Shown here: piece after piece, positions 28,450 to 38,324 of the stretch
Layout of the letters: the number at the start of each line of letters is the position of its first letter
Position numbering within the stretch: position 1 is the first letter of the stretch
NCBI GenBank assembly: GCA_013215295.1
Contig: JABSOZ010000013.1
Location: 98,217-162,216 of the forward strand
From: Colwellia sp.
GTDB taxonomy: Bacteria; Pseudomonadota; Gammaproteobacteria; Enterobacterales; Alteromonadaceae
DNA: 64,000 nt
Reading direction: 5' to 3'
The notes under the pieces: model-generated
What the model saw: only the letters and a program-made list of their open reading frames with translations
What the model was told of the DNA's origin: nothing
The model's database searches: none
Made by a program: the position numbers and the translations under genes

Positions 28450-29190
28450 TTATTGTGTTTCAACCGCAGTGAGTTGTGCTTCAAATTGCTCAACACCAGA
28501 CTTTATTTGCTGGATTTTAACCAGTAAATAATTGAGTTCAGGGGCAAACCAAGCATAGGTCACTTTTTTCTTTTCAATGACTTCTCTTTTTAAGCGAATG
28601 GTTTTTACTAAACCATAAGGAAGCATTAATTCATCTTCACCATCATATTGGTAAACATAATTTTTAATTTTCCCGGAATGACTGATTACCGGATAAACAA
28701 AAAGTTTCTGTTCTGGATGTTGAATTAAGTTTAAGCGGTTTTGTAAGTGATAACTGAGTTTGTCCTGGATGTTGGAGGGAAAATCAACATTTAGCTCTGT
28801 TTTATCTTTGAGGTTTTTTGCAATGTTGTCAGCAATATTATATTGCCAAGCATAACTTTTATCACGTCCAGTACCTTCTCGTTGAAAGTTATATTGCATA
28901 GGAGTGACTTTATGAAGGTCGAGTTTTACTATCGAGGTCTCTTGGCGGATGTCTGAAAATATTAACCACTCAATATCTGTTTTATAACTGTATTTAGCTT
29001 GCTCAGAGGTTAAATATTCTAACTTTCTAGTCGCTGTACCAACAATATCTGATGAGCGTATCAGATTATATTTAGCGGTAAAAGGCTGAATAACATGTTG
29101 TTCAGTATTGGTATTTGTAGCATCGTTTGCGAGAACCAAGCTACTCTGAGATGCTAATACGAGAGCAATACAACATAGTTTATTCAGCAT
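28450..29190 (-). CDS. DUF3108 periplasmic protein
   Basis: A 246-residue protein with a signal peptide (LCCIALVLASQSSLVLA). It is predicted to be beta-rich, with the family pattern FTAKYNLIRSSDIVGTATRKLEY at the start and KKKVTYAWFAPELNYLLVKIQQ near the end. The function is unknown. It follows purM-purN on the same strand with a 30-bp gap, so it is probably co-transcribed, an association common in gammaproteobacteria of this group. It ends convergently with the amidotransferase gene, 19 bp away, with no clear terminator between. Confidence 0.85.
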   Translation of the reverse strand: MLNKLCCIALVLASQSSLVLANDATNTNTEQHVIQPFTAKYNLIRSSDIVGTATRKLEYLTSEQAKYSYKTDIEWLIFSDIRQETSIVKLDLHKVTPMQYNFQREGTGRDKSYAWQYNIADNIAKNLKDKTELNVDFPSNIQDKLSYHLQNRLNLIQHPEQKLFVYPVISHSGKIKNYVYQYDGEDELMLPYGLVKTIRLKREVIEKKKVTYAWFAPELNYLLVKIQQIKSGVEQFEAQLTAVETQ

Positions 29191-29220
29191 TTAATTACCT
29201 ATCATTAATTATTCAATATT

Positions 29221-29892
29221 TTAATCACTCGCATAACCAGAAGCTGGGAGTGTTTTACCTTCAAAAAGTACAGTCTCATTGTGCATAGAAATACGCTGAT
29301 TACAACACCATTTAACAACTAAAGGGTAAATTCTATGTTCTTGCTCGTGAACTCTAAGTGCAAGATCCTCAGCAGTATCACCTTCAAAAACTGGTACTTT
29401 TGCTTGTAATATTACGGGGCCACCATCGAGTTCTTCCGTAACATAATGCACACTGACACCGTGTTCTGTATCACCAGCATCAATAGCTCTTTGATGTGTA
29501 TTCAAGCCTTGATATTTCGGCAATAAAGACGGGTGAATATTGATGAGTTTACCTTGGTAATGCTGAACAAATTCAGGCGTCAAAATTCGCATAAATCCTG
29601 CTAAAACTATAACATCAGCTTGGTATAAATCAATTTGTTTGATTAAAGCTTGATCGTAAACTTCTCGACTGTCGAAATCTTTATGAGAGAGTACACAATG
29701 GGCTATATCAGCATTATCAGCGCGAGTTAACCCATAAGCATCGGCTTTATTTGAAATGACCCCAACAATATTGCCAGGGTAATCTGCAGCTTTACAGGCG
29801 TCAATAATCGCCTGTAAATTTGTGCCACCACCAGAAATTAGCACTACAATATTGCTCGTTGATTTACTGTCTTGCCTATTATTTGATGGCAT
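29221..29892 (-). CDS. purN: Phosphoribosylglycinamide formyltransferase
   Basis: A 223-residue formyl-THF-dependent GAR transformylase acting in step 3 of purine synthesis. The phosphate-binding loop is ISGGGTNLQAIID (about 19-31), and the catalytic Asn-His-Asp set is visible in INIHPSLLPKYQG and VHYVTEELDGG. It follows purM by 4 bp, as in E. coli. An N-terminal extension of about 12 polar residues precedes the core. Confidence 0.96.
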   Translation of the reverse strand: MPSNNRQDSKSTSNIVVLISGGGTNLQAIIDACKAADYPGNIVGVISNKADAYGLTRADNADIAHCVLSHKDFDSREVYDQALIKQIDLYQADVIVLAGFMRILTPEFVQHYQGKLINIHPSLLPKYQGLNTHQRAIDAGDTEHGVSVHYVTEELDGGPVILQAKVPVFEGDTAEDLALRVHEQEHRIYPLVVKWCCNQRISMHNETVLFEGKTLPASGYASD

Positions 29893-29896
29893 TAAA

Positions 29897-30943
29897 TTAA
29901 CCTTTATTGATCACAACTTGCTCAGCATCAGCTTGCATGTCAGCAATTTCACCAATGTGCCAAGCGTTTTCACCGTGAGCGGTTAAAATTTCAAGACTTT
30001 GTGCAAGGCTGTCAGCAGGAACTACGATTATCATACCTACACCACAATTAAAGGTACGGTACATTTCGTGAGTTGTAATGTTACCTTTTTCTTGTAACCA
30101 GTTGAAAATTTCAGGCCACTGCCAGCTGTTACCGTCGATAATTGCTTGCGCACTTTCTGGTAATACACGAGGAATGTTTTCCCAAAATCCTCCTCCGGTA
30201 ATATGAGAAAGGGCGTGTGCTTTAACTTCCTTAAGCATAGCAAGGACAGATTTTACGTAGATTTTTGTTGGTTCGAGCAAGTGATCTGCAATACTTATAT
30301 CACCTAACATTTCACTTGTATCGGTATTGTTTACTTCCAATACTTTACGGATCAATGAAAAGCCATTTGAATGTGGACCCGATGAACCTAAAGCGATTAA
30401 TTGATCACCAGCTGCTACTTTAGAGCCGTCAATTAGCTCAGATTTTTCAGCAATACCGGTACAAAAACCTGCAATATCGTAATCACCTTCATGGTACATG
30501 CCCGGCATTTCAGCAGTTTCTCCGCCAACCAAAGCACAACCTGCCTGTATACAACCTTCAGCGATACCAGCAACAACATCAGAAGCTATGTCTACATCAA
30601 GTTTAGCGGTTGCGTAATAATCTAAGAAATATAATGGCTCTGCACCTAATACTAAAAGGTCGTTAACACACATGGCAACTAAGTCGATACCAACAGTATC
30701 ATGCTTTTTCAGGTCAATCGCTAAACGTAACTTTGTTCCTACACCATCGGTACCTGATACAAGTACAGGTTCTTTATAACCGGTAGGTATTTGGCATATA
30801 GCACCAAAACCTCCAATGCCTCCCATCACTTCAGGACGAGTAGTACGTTTAACCGCACCTTTAATTTTTTCTACTAGGGCATTACCTGCATCTATATCAA
30901 CGCCAGCATCTTTATAGCTTAGAGACTGTTTTTGTTCGCTCAC
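29897..30943 (-). CDS. purM: Phosphoribosylformylglycinamidine cyclo-ligase
   Basis: A 348-residue AIR synthase. The N-terminal [20 protein letters not shown] is the family signature, followed by [10 protein letters not shown], the ATP-site segment [13 protein letters not shown] and [11 protein letters not shown]. The E. coli neighbour purN follows directly. Upstream of it lies a divergent DUF2066 gene, whereas in E. coli upp and uraA occupy this position. The 158-bp upstream region is AT-rich; a PurR site was not evident. Confidence 0.97.
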   Translation of the reverse strand: MSEQKQSLSYKDAGVDIDAGNALVEKIKGAVKRTTRPEVMGGIGGFGAICQIPTGYKEPVLVSGTDGVGTKLRLAIDLKKHDTVGIDLVAMCVNDLLVLGAEPLYFLDYYATAKLDVDIASDVVAGIAEGCIQAGCALVGGETAEMPGMYHEGDYDIAGFCTGIAEKSELIDGSKVAAGDQLIALGSSGPHSNGFSLIRKVLEVNNTDTSEMLGDISIADHLLEPTKIYVKSVLAMLKEVKAHALSHITGGGFWENIPRVLPESAQAIIDGNSWQWPEIFNWLQEKGNITTHEMYRTFNCGVGMIIVVPADSLAQSLEILTAHGENAWHIGEIADMQADAEQVVINKG

Positions 30944-31101
30944 GGGGAAACCTCAATTAATTAGCATAAGAACTTTAAAGGCGCATTCTAACAGTGCAAT
31001 GGCGTGGTGAAAATCTTTATAATAAATTATTTTTTTATAGTGATTAAAATGATTAACAATATGATAAGATCTTGGACCTAAAAATAGGCCGCTTAAATAA
31101 T

Positions 31102-32274
31102 ATGTTTAGATATTTCATTGTATTAGTTGTTGTTTTAAGTCATTTCTTTTCACTGTCGAAAGTTTCTGCTGTGGAAGTTAAAAACTTATACAACGCAAAA
31201 GTTATAGTTAACTCACAAACAGATTCAGAACGACAGCGTGCATTGCAACAAGCAATGCGCGCTGTCGTGTTAAAAGTAGGTGGACAACAAGCGCTGTTAT
31301 CAAATTCAACCATCAAAAAAGGCCTTAAAAACTATAGTAGATATGTTGCTAATTACCGTTACCAACGTAAATCTGATAAAACTGAGCTTTTAGTTAGCTT
31401 TGATGAAGGTAAAATCAATCAGTTATTTGAACAGGCGAGTGCGCCTATATGGGGAAGTTTACGACCACAAATTTTATTGTGGCTTGTTGAAGAAAATGGT
31501 TTACAACGAACGACTATTTCTAATGCGACATATTCCTCTTTTTCAGATAATAATACATCACAAGTAAGTTACAATTTTCCTGTAAGCGTTGAAAATTTTT
31601 CAACATTGAGAGGTTTGCCTATTGTAATGCCGTTAATGGATTTAACGGATATGAATACTATTTCAACTTTTGATGTTTGGGGACGTTTTGCAGAACAAGT
31701 TCAAGCAGCGTCTCAACGTTATAACCCTGAATCTATCATCATCATTCGTCTATCAAACAGTAGTTTAGTGCCAGAGCAAGCGTATTATGAGGAAATTGAA
31801 GCGTGTTTGCTTTGTCAGGAAAAACCGCAATCTTATGCCTTAGATTGGAGTTTTATTGCCGATGCCCAGAGTTATAATAGTGATAAAATCGGGGCTCAAA
31901 TTTTTGGTGAAATTAGTTACGGAACAGCTCCCGATAAGCTATTAGAACAAGCACTTTCTATTATTAGTGATAAAATATATCAGAAATACGCCTTAAATAG
32001 TGGTGTTGATAAAGATTATGTCATCGATGTTGCAAATATTTCATCATTGCGAAATTTTATTGAAGTCGAACGATTTCTTCAACAATTGTCATCTGTTAAA
32101 TCTGTTAAGTTACTGAAGGCCTCAGGTAATAACCGTCGCTTTGAACTAGCATTAAAGAGTTCTGGTCAGGCATTTCTCGCCTTATTGAAGTTGAACCAGC
32201 AACTTGATCATTTTGTTGACCCTCTTGCAGAAAAAGTGGTTGACGCTGTACCTGTTTTTTATTGGAAACCGTAG
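31102..32274 (+). CDS. DUF2066 periplasmic protein
   Basis: A 390-residue protein starting at the ATG at 31102; the upstream in-frame TTG lacks a signal-like beginning. The signal peptide is FRYFIVLVVVLSHFFSLSKVSA, and the mature part has VNSQTDSERQRALQQAMRAV, the DUF2066 hallmark. A short Cys pair (EACLLCQE) occurs near residue 235. The function is unknown. The family is often found directly upstream of hda, as here, with a one-base overlap of stop and start. It may share a promoter with hda. Confidence 0.85.
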   Translation: MFRYFIVLVVVLSHFFSLSKVSAVEVKNLYNAKVIVNSQTDSERQRALQQAMRAVVLKVGGQQALLSNSTIKKGLKNYSRYVANYRYQRKSDKTELLVSFDEGKINQLFEQASAPIWGSLRPQILLWLVEENGLQRTTISNATYSSFSDNNTSQVSYNFPVSVENFSTLRGLPIVMPLMDLTDMNTISTFDVWGRFAEQVQAASQRYNPESIIIIRLSNSSLVPEQAYYEEIEACLLCQEKPQSYALDWSFIADAQSYNSDKIGAQIFGEISYGTAPDKLLEQALSIISDKIYQKYALNSGVDKDYVIDVANISSLRNFIEVERFLQQLSSVKSVKLLKASGNNRRFELALKSSGQAFLALLKLNQQLDHFVDPLAEKVVDAVPVFYWKP

Positions 32275-32990
32275 TGAAAATCATTTCTCAATTAGCTTTA
32301 TCTGTACAATTACCCGATGATGAAACCTTTTCAAGCTTTCAAAGTATTGCCAATTATTCAGCGACTGAACAATTAAAGTCATTTATAAGCGACAGTAATA
32401 ATGAGGTTGAATCAAGCCATGTTAATAGTTTCTATTTATTTGGTTTATCAGGTGTTGGTAAATCACATTTATTACATGCCAGTTGTACCTTTGCTGAAAA
32501 ACTGGGATTGTCTTCAGTTTGTTTGTCTTTTTCTGAATTAAAACAGTTGTCTGTAGAAGTATTAGACGGCTTAGAAAATATTGATTTAATTTGCTTAGAT
32601 GATGTGCAATTAATCGCAGGAGATGAACTTTGGCAACAAGCTGTTTTTGATTTATTTAATCGTGTGATTGAGCAGAACAAACGTTTAATTATTACTGGCG
32701 ATCAAAGTGTTCCCCAGTTAAAACTAGAGTTAGCTGATCTGGTTTCTCGTTTATCATGGGGAATGACAGATCAAATAAAGCCGCTTGATGATGAAGAGAA
32801 GCTAATTGCGTTAAAATTCAGAGCTCAGCAACGTGGTTTATTATTAAGCGATGAAGTTGCGAAATATTTATTAAGCCATTTATCACGTGAAATGAATCAT
32901 TTAATTTTAGCCTTAGATGAACTTGATGAAGCTTCGATAAGAGAACAACGAAAAATCACCATTCCTTTTATTAAAGCTATTTTATTTTAA
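32274..32990 (+). CDS. hda: DnaA regulatory inactivator Hda
   Basis: An AAA+ protein homologous to DnaA domain III that, with the beta clamp, stimulates hydrolysis of DnaA-ATP. The P-loop is LSGVGKSHLLHA, the Walker B is LICLDDVQ, and the sensor region is RLSWGMTD. The N-terminal QLALSVQLPDDETF includes the clamp-binding QL(S/A)L-type motif at residues 6-9. GTG at 32274 gives about 238 residues, close to E. coli Hda (233). A TTG at 32262 is a possible alternative start. It overlaps the DUF2066 stop by one base. Confidence 0.93.
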   Translation: MKIISQLALSVQLPDDETFSSFQSIANYSATEQLKSFISDSNNEVESSHVNSFYLFGLSGVGKSHLLHASCTFAEKLGLSSVCLSFSELKQLSVEVLDGLENIDLICLDDVQLIAGDELWQQAVFDLFNRVIEQNKRLIITGDQSVPQLKLELADLVSRLSWGMTDQIKPLDDEEKLIALKFRAQQRGLLLSDEVAKYLLSHLSREMNHLILALDELDEASIREQRKITIPFIKAILF

Positions 32991-33000
32991 TTAGACGCGT

Positions 33001-34851
33001 TTATTTGATAGGAATTGGTTTTTCATAAAAATCATGTTGAATAAAACGTCTCTTTTTTACCTGATTTGAAGTTTTATTTATCGTTTGCTTTTGGGTCAAG
33101 GTGGAAATGTTCAAATTTTCACTCCATGTTTCACCAATGTTCATCATAATGGGGCTAGGTAGGTTATTTATAAGACTTTCAACACCTTTCACTTCCGGTA
33201 AAATATTACTCACCGCGTACAATACACGAGGCTTAATGAACTCGTCACCTATTCGGCCGCGCTGTCCCCATGTCACAATATAATTTTCATCTACGCTTCT
33301 TGGTGAGTTCGTTATTGCTACATCTCGGCTAATATCAAAGCGAATTTTCATCATGAAAGCATCAAACAACATAGCGTAATCTTCACGTAAACTTGAGTAA
33401 TTGTAAAATTGAGGGGCTTTTTCGGCACTAAAAAAGGTACTGACATCGCTAGGTTGATAAGCTTTTTGTGCACTTGTTGCAGCCATGCCATGAAAGCGCA
33501 CTTGCGCTAAAGCATACATTTCATCTCCTAGTAGAGGGTGTGTATTTTTAAGTTGATCAGATTTATATCCAGTATCGTTAGATATTTGTTGTGCGGCAGA
33601 TAAAATAGTTTGATCTCTGTTTAAATTAGACCAACTGGTACTGGGGAAAAAGTCGTTTGCATGAGCAAGTTCATGATACATCAAATAGGTTAAGCCATAT
33701 AAAACATCTTCAGGGGCTCTATTCGTTCGTAGATTTTCTGAAATATAAGTTGTTGTGTAATCATTATTTTTTACATAACGCCATGGCATGGCAAAATTCA
33801 GGTCACTACCAAATGAAGCTCTATAATCGGGTGCTTGATTAATGGTGTCTCGTTCATCAGGAGTTAACCAAAAATAGTTAGCATCTAAATGAATAGCACC
33901 ACTAACTACCCAATAATATGATGGTCTTATATCATAAGAAATCACGATTGCGGTATTAGCTCTAAGTAAGTTCTTGAAATCATCGTTCGGATCAAAGTTC
34001 TCTAAAAATTCTCTAAACCTTTCTCCCATCCAATGATGAGAAACTACCACTCGATCCATAATGTCGTCAACCGTTGGTGTAGTCGTGTCATGAGCAATGA
34101 GTGGTAATGTATTAAAGGTACATGTTCTATTGAAATTGATTTTATTGCTATATACACAGTCGGCAAGTACATCAGCATAAGGAGAACTCTCTACGAATGG
34201 GAATACACGTGCTAAACGTTCAGTATAAGCGGTATCGTTTGAATCTGTATTGATAAGTTCTGCGTTTTCAACAATGATACCCACACTATCGGTATGGCTT
34301 CCTGAGGTCACTGAAAATTCAAATAAGGTATCTTGATTGACTTCTGGTGCGTCAAAAAAAACAGCATAATTGCCGTCTGTATTTACTTCAGTAAAGTTAA
34401 CTTTAGGCCCAGTAACTTGTTGCCAAACTAATGAACTGGATGAAAGATCTTGGGTAATTGATGCTCTTAATGAAACTTTATTACCTTCTAAGACCGCATG
34501 ACCTAAACGTGCAGAAATGTAACTTTGTTCACTGGAAACAGTAATTGAATGCTCGATATTTTCTTTGCTACCATCTTCTCGAGAGAATGAAGCATTAAAT
34601 CTATATGTTCCAGCCATATCAGGCGTAAAAGCGATAACCTTACTTGTATGTGCTAAAAAAACTACCGGTTGACCTGCTGTTTGAGTCCAAAGGATGTCAG
34701 TAATCTTATAATCAGGTGAAAGAATGAGTAACTCTACCGCTTGGGCTATTTTTACATTATTACCCACAGTAACAATTGTAGCGGGTTCATTATTGCTTTT
34801 ACATGCAGATAATATTGATACTAGTATCAATATAAGTAGAGATTCTTTCAT
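33001..34851 (-). CDS. Lipoprotein with Ig/PKD-like repeats and a HExxH metallopeptidase motif
   Basis: A 616-residue protein of unrecognised family. The lipobox LSAC gives a lipidated C17. Residues ~20-200 form two beta-sandwich repeats of PKD/Ig type (ITDILWTQTAGQPVVF and SSLVWQQVTGPKVNF). A helical domain follows, with HELAHANDF at 393-401, a zinc HExxH motif, in a region rich in Tyr and Asp. This resembles a secreted gluzincin or astacin-like peptidase. A third ligand is not identifiable; Glu and His residues near 430-470 (HPLLGDEM, RFHGMAA) are candidates. It sits between hda and the DUF2069/arsC genes where the syntenic block in related genera has no such gene. Confidence 0.75.
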   Translation of the reverse strand: MKESLLILILVSILSACKSNNEPATIVTVGNNVKIAQAVELLILSPDYKITDILWTQTAGQPVVFLAHTSKVIAFTPDMAGTYRFNASFSREDGSKENIEHSITVSSEQSYISARLGHAVLEGNKVSLRASITQDLSSSSLVWQQVTGPKVNFTEVNTDGNYAVFFDAPEVNQDTLFEFSVTSGSHTDSVGIIVENAELINTDSNDTAYTERLARVFPFVESSPYADVLADCVYSNKINFNRTCTFNTLPLIAHDTTTPTVDDIMDRVVVSHHWMGERFREFLENFDPNDDFKNLLRANTAIVISYDIRPSYYWVVSGAIHLDANYFWLTPDERDTINQAPDYRASFGSDLNFAMPWRYVKNNDYTTTYISENLRTNRAPEDVLYGLTYLMYHELAHANDFFPSTSWSNLNRDQTILSAAQQISNDTGYKSDQLKNTHPLLGDEMYALAQVRFHGMAATSAQKAYQPSDVSTFFSAEKAPQFYNYSSLREDYAMLFDAFMMKIRFDISRDVAITNSPRSVDENYIVTWGQRGRIGDEFIKPRVLYAVSNILPEVKGVESLINNLPSPIMMNIGETWSENLNISTLTQKQTINKTSNQVKKRRFIQHDFYEKPIPIK

Positions 34852-34901
34852 TTTAGCCCTTAAATATTAATATGCAGTTCTTTAAAAATTTCTGCTGACT
34901 T

Positions 34902-35300
34902 TTACTTTGGCTCTTTTGGTTTTCTAATACTTAAGCCTAATTCTTGACCTCTATATTTCGCATAATACGTACCAGAAAGAAACATCAAGGTTGCAAAAAT
35001 CAGTTCCAATGACGCCCATATAATGTCTTCTGGAGACACCCATAAGGTCGTTAAGCTATGCAAAAAATAAATCATAACGATAAAACTTGACCAAGCATAG
35101 GTATAGGGATTACCTGCGATGAGACCTTTTAAAGGAAATAAAAGCGGTACAGTAAATAAGCATAAACTCAATATTGGAGATAAGCCTTGTGAAGGATTTA
35201 AGTATATTAGCCAAAGAGGCATAAAAAATAATAGAAAAAAATATCCCGTCAAGGTCATAATTTTCAGGGTTGAAGTAGAGAATAGTTGTGTTTTTTGCAT
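34902..35300 (-). CDS. DUF2069 family membrane protein
   Basis: A 132-residue membrane protein with four hydrophobic segments. The ATG at 35300 (MQKTQLF) is chosen over an in-frame start 36 bp upstream, because it gives a normal N-terminus and a hydrophobic first helix. The family motif is PLKGLIAGNPYTYAWSSF. DUF2069 genes commonly lie beside arsC/wrbA in gammaproteobacteria. The gene lies downstream of arsC on the same strand with a 62-bp gap. Confidence 0.82.
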   Translation of the reverse strand: MQKTQLFSTSTLKIMTLTGYFFLLFFMPLWLIYLNPSQGLSPILSLCLFTVPLLFPLKGLIAGNPYTYAWSSFIVMIYFLHSLTTLWVSPEDIIWASLELIFATLMFLSGTYYAKYRGQELGLSIRKPKEPK

Positions 35301-35362
35301 GTGATTTATCCAGATGACGAAAAAATTGATCGCCAAAATATTAAAATGAAATGTGATTTAAA

Positions 35363-35701
35363 TTAAAAAAGCGTTAAAACGTTCTCAGGAGGGCGACCAA
35401 TTACTGCTTTTGTATCTGAACACACTATTGGGCGTTCAATGAGTTTCGGTGTATTTACCATAGCAGCTATTAGTTGATTATCATTTGCACCAGTTAGATT
35501 TTGTTCTTTAAATTCGCTTTCTTTTGTTCGCATCATATCAATGGGGGACATATCTAAACGAGATAAAAGGGAATTGATGGTAGTTTCATCTAATGGTGTT
35601 TTTAAATATTCTACAATAGAAACTTCTTGGTTATTTTCTTCGATGAGTGCCAATGTTTGACGGCTTTTCGAGCAACGAGGGTTGTGATAAATAGTTAACA
35701 T
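35363..35701 (-). CDS. arsC: Arsenate reductase (glutaredoxin-type)
   Basis: A 112-residue thioredoxin-fold reductase. The catalytic Cys is C10 in HNPRCSKSR; the C-terminal IERPIVCSDTKAVIGRPPENV is the ArsC substrate-site signature. The ATG at 35701 is chosen over the in-frame TTG at 35713. It matches E. coli YfgD-type proteins located in the hda-bepA-perM neighbourhood. No ars operon genes are nearby, so the physiological substrate may not be arsenate. Confidence 0.92.
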   Translation of the reverse strand: MLTIYHNPRCSKSRQTLALIEENNQEVSIVEYLKTPLDETTINSLLSRLDMSPIDMMRTKESEFKEQNLTGANDNQLIAAMVNTPKLIERPIVCSDTKAVIGRPPENVLTLF

Positions 35702-35795
35702 GTATTTTCTCAATGATATTAAAATTAAATTTTTCTATGGACTTTTATGGAGAACAGTTTTCTGGCGTGTTCACCATTTTTTGCGTGTATTTATT

Positions 35796-37265
35796 TTATA
35801 GCCTTTTAAGTTTTTCTTCTTGATCTTTAAACTGAATGATTCGTGCTTTAATACGTTTTTCTACAAGAGGCAACTTACTGGCAAAATTATAGCCAGTTTG
35901 TAATTCATCAATAGCGCGTGAATATGCGCCTAAAAGCGCGAGTACTTCTGCTTTAGTCGCATGCATTAAAGCCGTTTTATTTTGCTTTTGATATACAGTG
36001 GTTAATATATCGTAAGCGATAAAATTTCCGGGTTTAATGAGTAAAAAATCTTGTAATAGAACTTCTGCTGCGGAATATTTCTTATCTTCGAGTAAAGCGT
36101 TTGCATAATTTAAAGTAACAACTTGGTTGTTAGGCATAATTAAATTTAAATCACTTAACATGACTAAAGCTTTATTTATTTCTTTTGTCTTAATATAAAC
36201 ATCGGTTAACGCATCTGCGTAGAATAAATTGTTTTCATCATCAGCTATCAAAGCTTCGAGTATTACCTTAGCTTCTTGATAGTCCTTATTTTCAAAAAGT
36301 GATAAAGCTAATCCATAGTGGACTGCGGCTTTATACGTATATTTTTGTTTTTTAAAATCATCTTTAAATTTGAAAATATTTTGTTCAGGTGTTGATTCAT
36401 ATCTTGCCTGTATACGCGCCTTTGCTAGGGCAAAGTTTAAACTTGGCGCTAAAGGACGAGTTTCTAACCCATGAGCTCGAATACGAGCGTCGGCAATACG
36501 AGATTCAGGAACAGGGTGGGTTAATAACATTGCAGGAGGCTTAGATTTATAACGATACTTTGCTGCCATTTTACCAAAAAAATCAGGGGCACCTTGAGGG
36601 TCAAAACCACTATTTGCTAACATTGTTATACCGACGCGATCGGCTTCTTTTTCATTACCACGGGTAAAGTTAATACTTGATTGTTGGGAAGCAGCCATCG
36701 ATGTGGTTAATACTGCCATACCTACAGATGGATTAACCAAAGCAAGTAATACACCCGAAATCATGCCAGCAGTAGTTAAAGGTTGGCTTTTACTTTGCGC
36801 TTCAAGTCTTCGTGCTAAATGACGTTGAGTGACGTGTGAAATTTCATGGCCAATAACAGATGCTAATTCACTTTCTGTATCAGCAAGCGTAATTAAGCCA
36901 CTGTGAATTCCAACATGCCCCCCAAAAAAAGCAAAGGCATTGATCTCTTTATTTCTAATAATGAAAAATTCGAAACTGTAATTTACATCTTCCGCGTTTT
37001 TTACTAATCGGTTCCCTAAATCATTGATATATTCAATTAAAACGGGATCGTTGACGAGGGGCTGCGAAGCACGGATATGTCGCATCATTGCGCTACCAAT
37101 TTGTCGTTCTTTATCTATGGAGAGAACACTAAAACCAGCCGTGCCAATTTCAGGCAGTACATTTCTATTATTTTCTTGGGAATAACTATAAGGGCTAGCA
37201 ATTATAGTGCTAAATGCGCAGGCAAGTAAGAATGGCCTTATTTTAAAAGTACGATTAGAAGACAA
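35796..37265 (-). CDS. bepA: Periplasmic metalloprotease/chaperone BepA (M48)
   Basis: A 489-residue periplasmic M48 protease. It has a signal peptide (residues 1-29), then the zinc motif HEISH at 140-144 with the third ligand Glu in NEKEADRVG. A C-terminal domain of TPR repeats from about residue 300 ends in a basic helix. BepA degrades misassembled outer-membrane proteins such as LptD and works with the BAM complex; the bamC gene is also in this window. Its downstream neighbour on the minus strand is arsC, upstream is an unknown gene, and perM follows on the opposite strand as in E. coli. Confidence 0.93.
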   Translation of the reverse strand: MSSNRTFKIRPFLLACAFSTIIASPYSYSQENNRNVLPEIGTAGFSVLSIDKERQIGSAMMRHIRASQPLVNDPVLIEYINDLGNRLVKNAEDVNYSFEFFIIRNKEINAFAFFGGHVGIHSGLITLADTESELASVIGHEISHVTQRHLARRLEAQSKSQPLTTAGMISGVLLALVNPSVGMAVLTTSMAASQQSSINFTRGNEKEADRVGITMLANSGFDPQGAPDFFGKMAAKYRYKSKPPAMLLTHPVPESRIADARIRAHGLETRPLAPSLNFALAKARIQARYESTPEQNIFKFKDDFKKQKYTYKAAVHYGLALSLFENKDYQEAKVILEALIADDENNLFYADALTDVYIKTKEINKALVMLSDLNLIMPNNQVVTLNYANALLEDKKYSAAEVLLQDFLLIKPGNFIAYDILTTVYQKQNKTALMHATKAEVLALLGAYSRAIDELQTGYNFASKLPLVEKRIKARIIQFKDQEEKLKRL

Positions 37266-37270
37266 ATTAT

Positions 37271-37906
37271 TTATTCCGTATTTGGGTCGGGGTTATCAAG
37301 TAAATCAGCTATAGTAAAATGAGGTTTTTTAGCATATAGCTCCTTACAAAATTCAGCAATGGAATATCCCATCACATCTACAATCTCAAATGACTTACTT
37401 ATTTCACTTATCAGCTCTTGAACACGTTTGTGTGAATATTTAACTAAAGCTAAATCTGCTGGATCGCCACTTTTAAAAGTGAAAACAACAAAGGAAATCA
37501 AGCTACTGATCCTGAATAACATTTGCATACTTTCAGGTGTCCATTGTTTAAAAGGGCATAATGGATGTTGTGATAAAGCTCCAAAGAGATGTTCTCCTTT
37601 GACAATAGGAAAGCAATGAAGTTCATAATTGTGTTCATCATAGTGATGACGCAAGGCTATTTTAGGTTTATTCTTGTGTTTGATATTGCCATTTTTATCA
37701 ATAAAGCTATCCAAAAAGGCATCATTCCAATTACTCCTATCAAACAACTGTTTGTATGCGCTATCAAAACCATGAGTCAAGATACCGTCCACGTCTCCGA
37801 TTGAAGATGCCGCCATAGTGTATATAGCAGGAATATCCCCCCAGTTAAGCTTCTTTTTATAGGCGGTAATTTCTTTTAAAGATGATGTAATAGGTAACTC
37901 TTTCAT
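37271..37906 (-). CDS. Hypothetical protein, possibly GAF-like
   Basis: A 211-residue soluble protein that I do not recognise. It has no signal peptide or membrane segment. A region rich in aromatic and His residues (RHHYDEHNYELHCFPI) and the segment HLFGALSQHPLCPFKQW are vaguely reminiscent of GAF or autoinducer-binding folds, but I cannot support this. The C-terminus is helical and acidic (LLDNPDPNTE). It lies 5 bp upstream of bepA on the same strand and is likely co-transcribed with it. Confidence 0.7.
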   Translation of the reverse strand: MKELPITSSLKEITAYKKKLNWGDIPAIYTMAASSIGDVDGILTHGFDSAYKQLFDRSNWNDAFLDSFIDKNGNIKHKNKPKIALRHHYDEHNYELHCFPIVKGEHLFGALSQHPLCPFKQWTPESMQMLFRISSLISFVVFTFKSGDPADLALVKYSHKRVQELISEISKSFEIVDVMGYSIAEFCKELYAKKPHFTIADLLDNPDPNTE

Positions 37907-38058
37907 TTAACCTCTGCATTTATTGTCATCAAATTAAAATAAATAATACAATAACATTGTAATCAATTGTCGCAAATTAGATAATCAAACAAAAGGTTTG
38001 TTTGCTGTTATTAGTAACAATTTTTGTTAATCAATGATTTTTAAGTGGTATGTAGTTT

Positions 38059-38292
38059 ATGATCTATGAATATGATGCCAGATCAGAAAAATGTCCTGTA
38101 CCTTTGGTACAATTACGATTACTTTTGAAAAAAATGTCTGATAGTGATTTTTGTTTATTGAAAATATCCGATCAAGGCTCTATCCAGGATATTCCTAAAT
38201 TATTAACGAAACAAGGTTATACGTACAAACAGTCTTGGCTCGAAAAAAACACACTTGAGCTTTTTATTCATAAAGCTAATTTATCCCTATAA
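38059..38292 (+). CDS. TusA-family sulfurtransferase-like protein
   Basis: A 77-residue protein with the TusA/SirA fold. The CPxP motif is KCPVPLVQLR, with C12 in the catalytic position, and the length is normal for the family (about 75-81). It transfers sulfane sulfur between partners in TusA; here the partner is not evident. It lies 32 bp before perM on the same strand, an arrangement seen in marine gammaproteobacteria. Whether this is the tRNA-thiolation TusA or a paralogue cannot be decided. Confidence 0.88.
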   Translation: MIYEYDARSEKCPVPLVQLRLLLKKMSDSDFCLLKISDQGSIQDIPKLLTKQGYTYKQSWLEKNTLELFIHKANLSL

Positions 38293-38324
38293 TTAAACGT
38301 AAATCAAACAGGTAAGTTATATAA

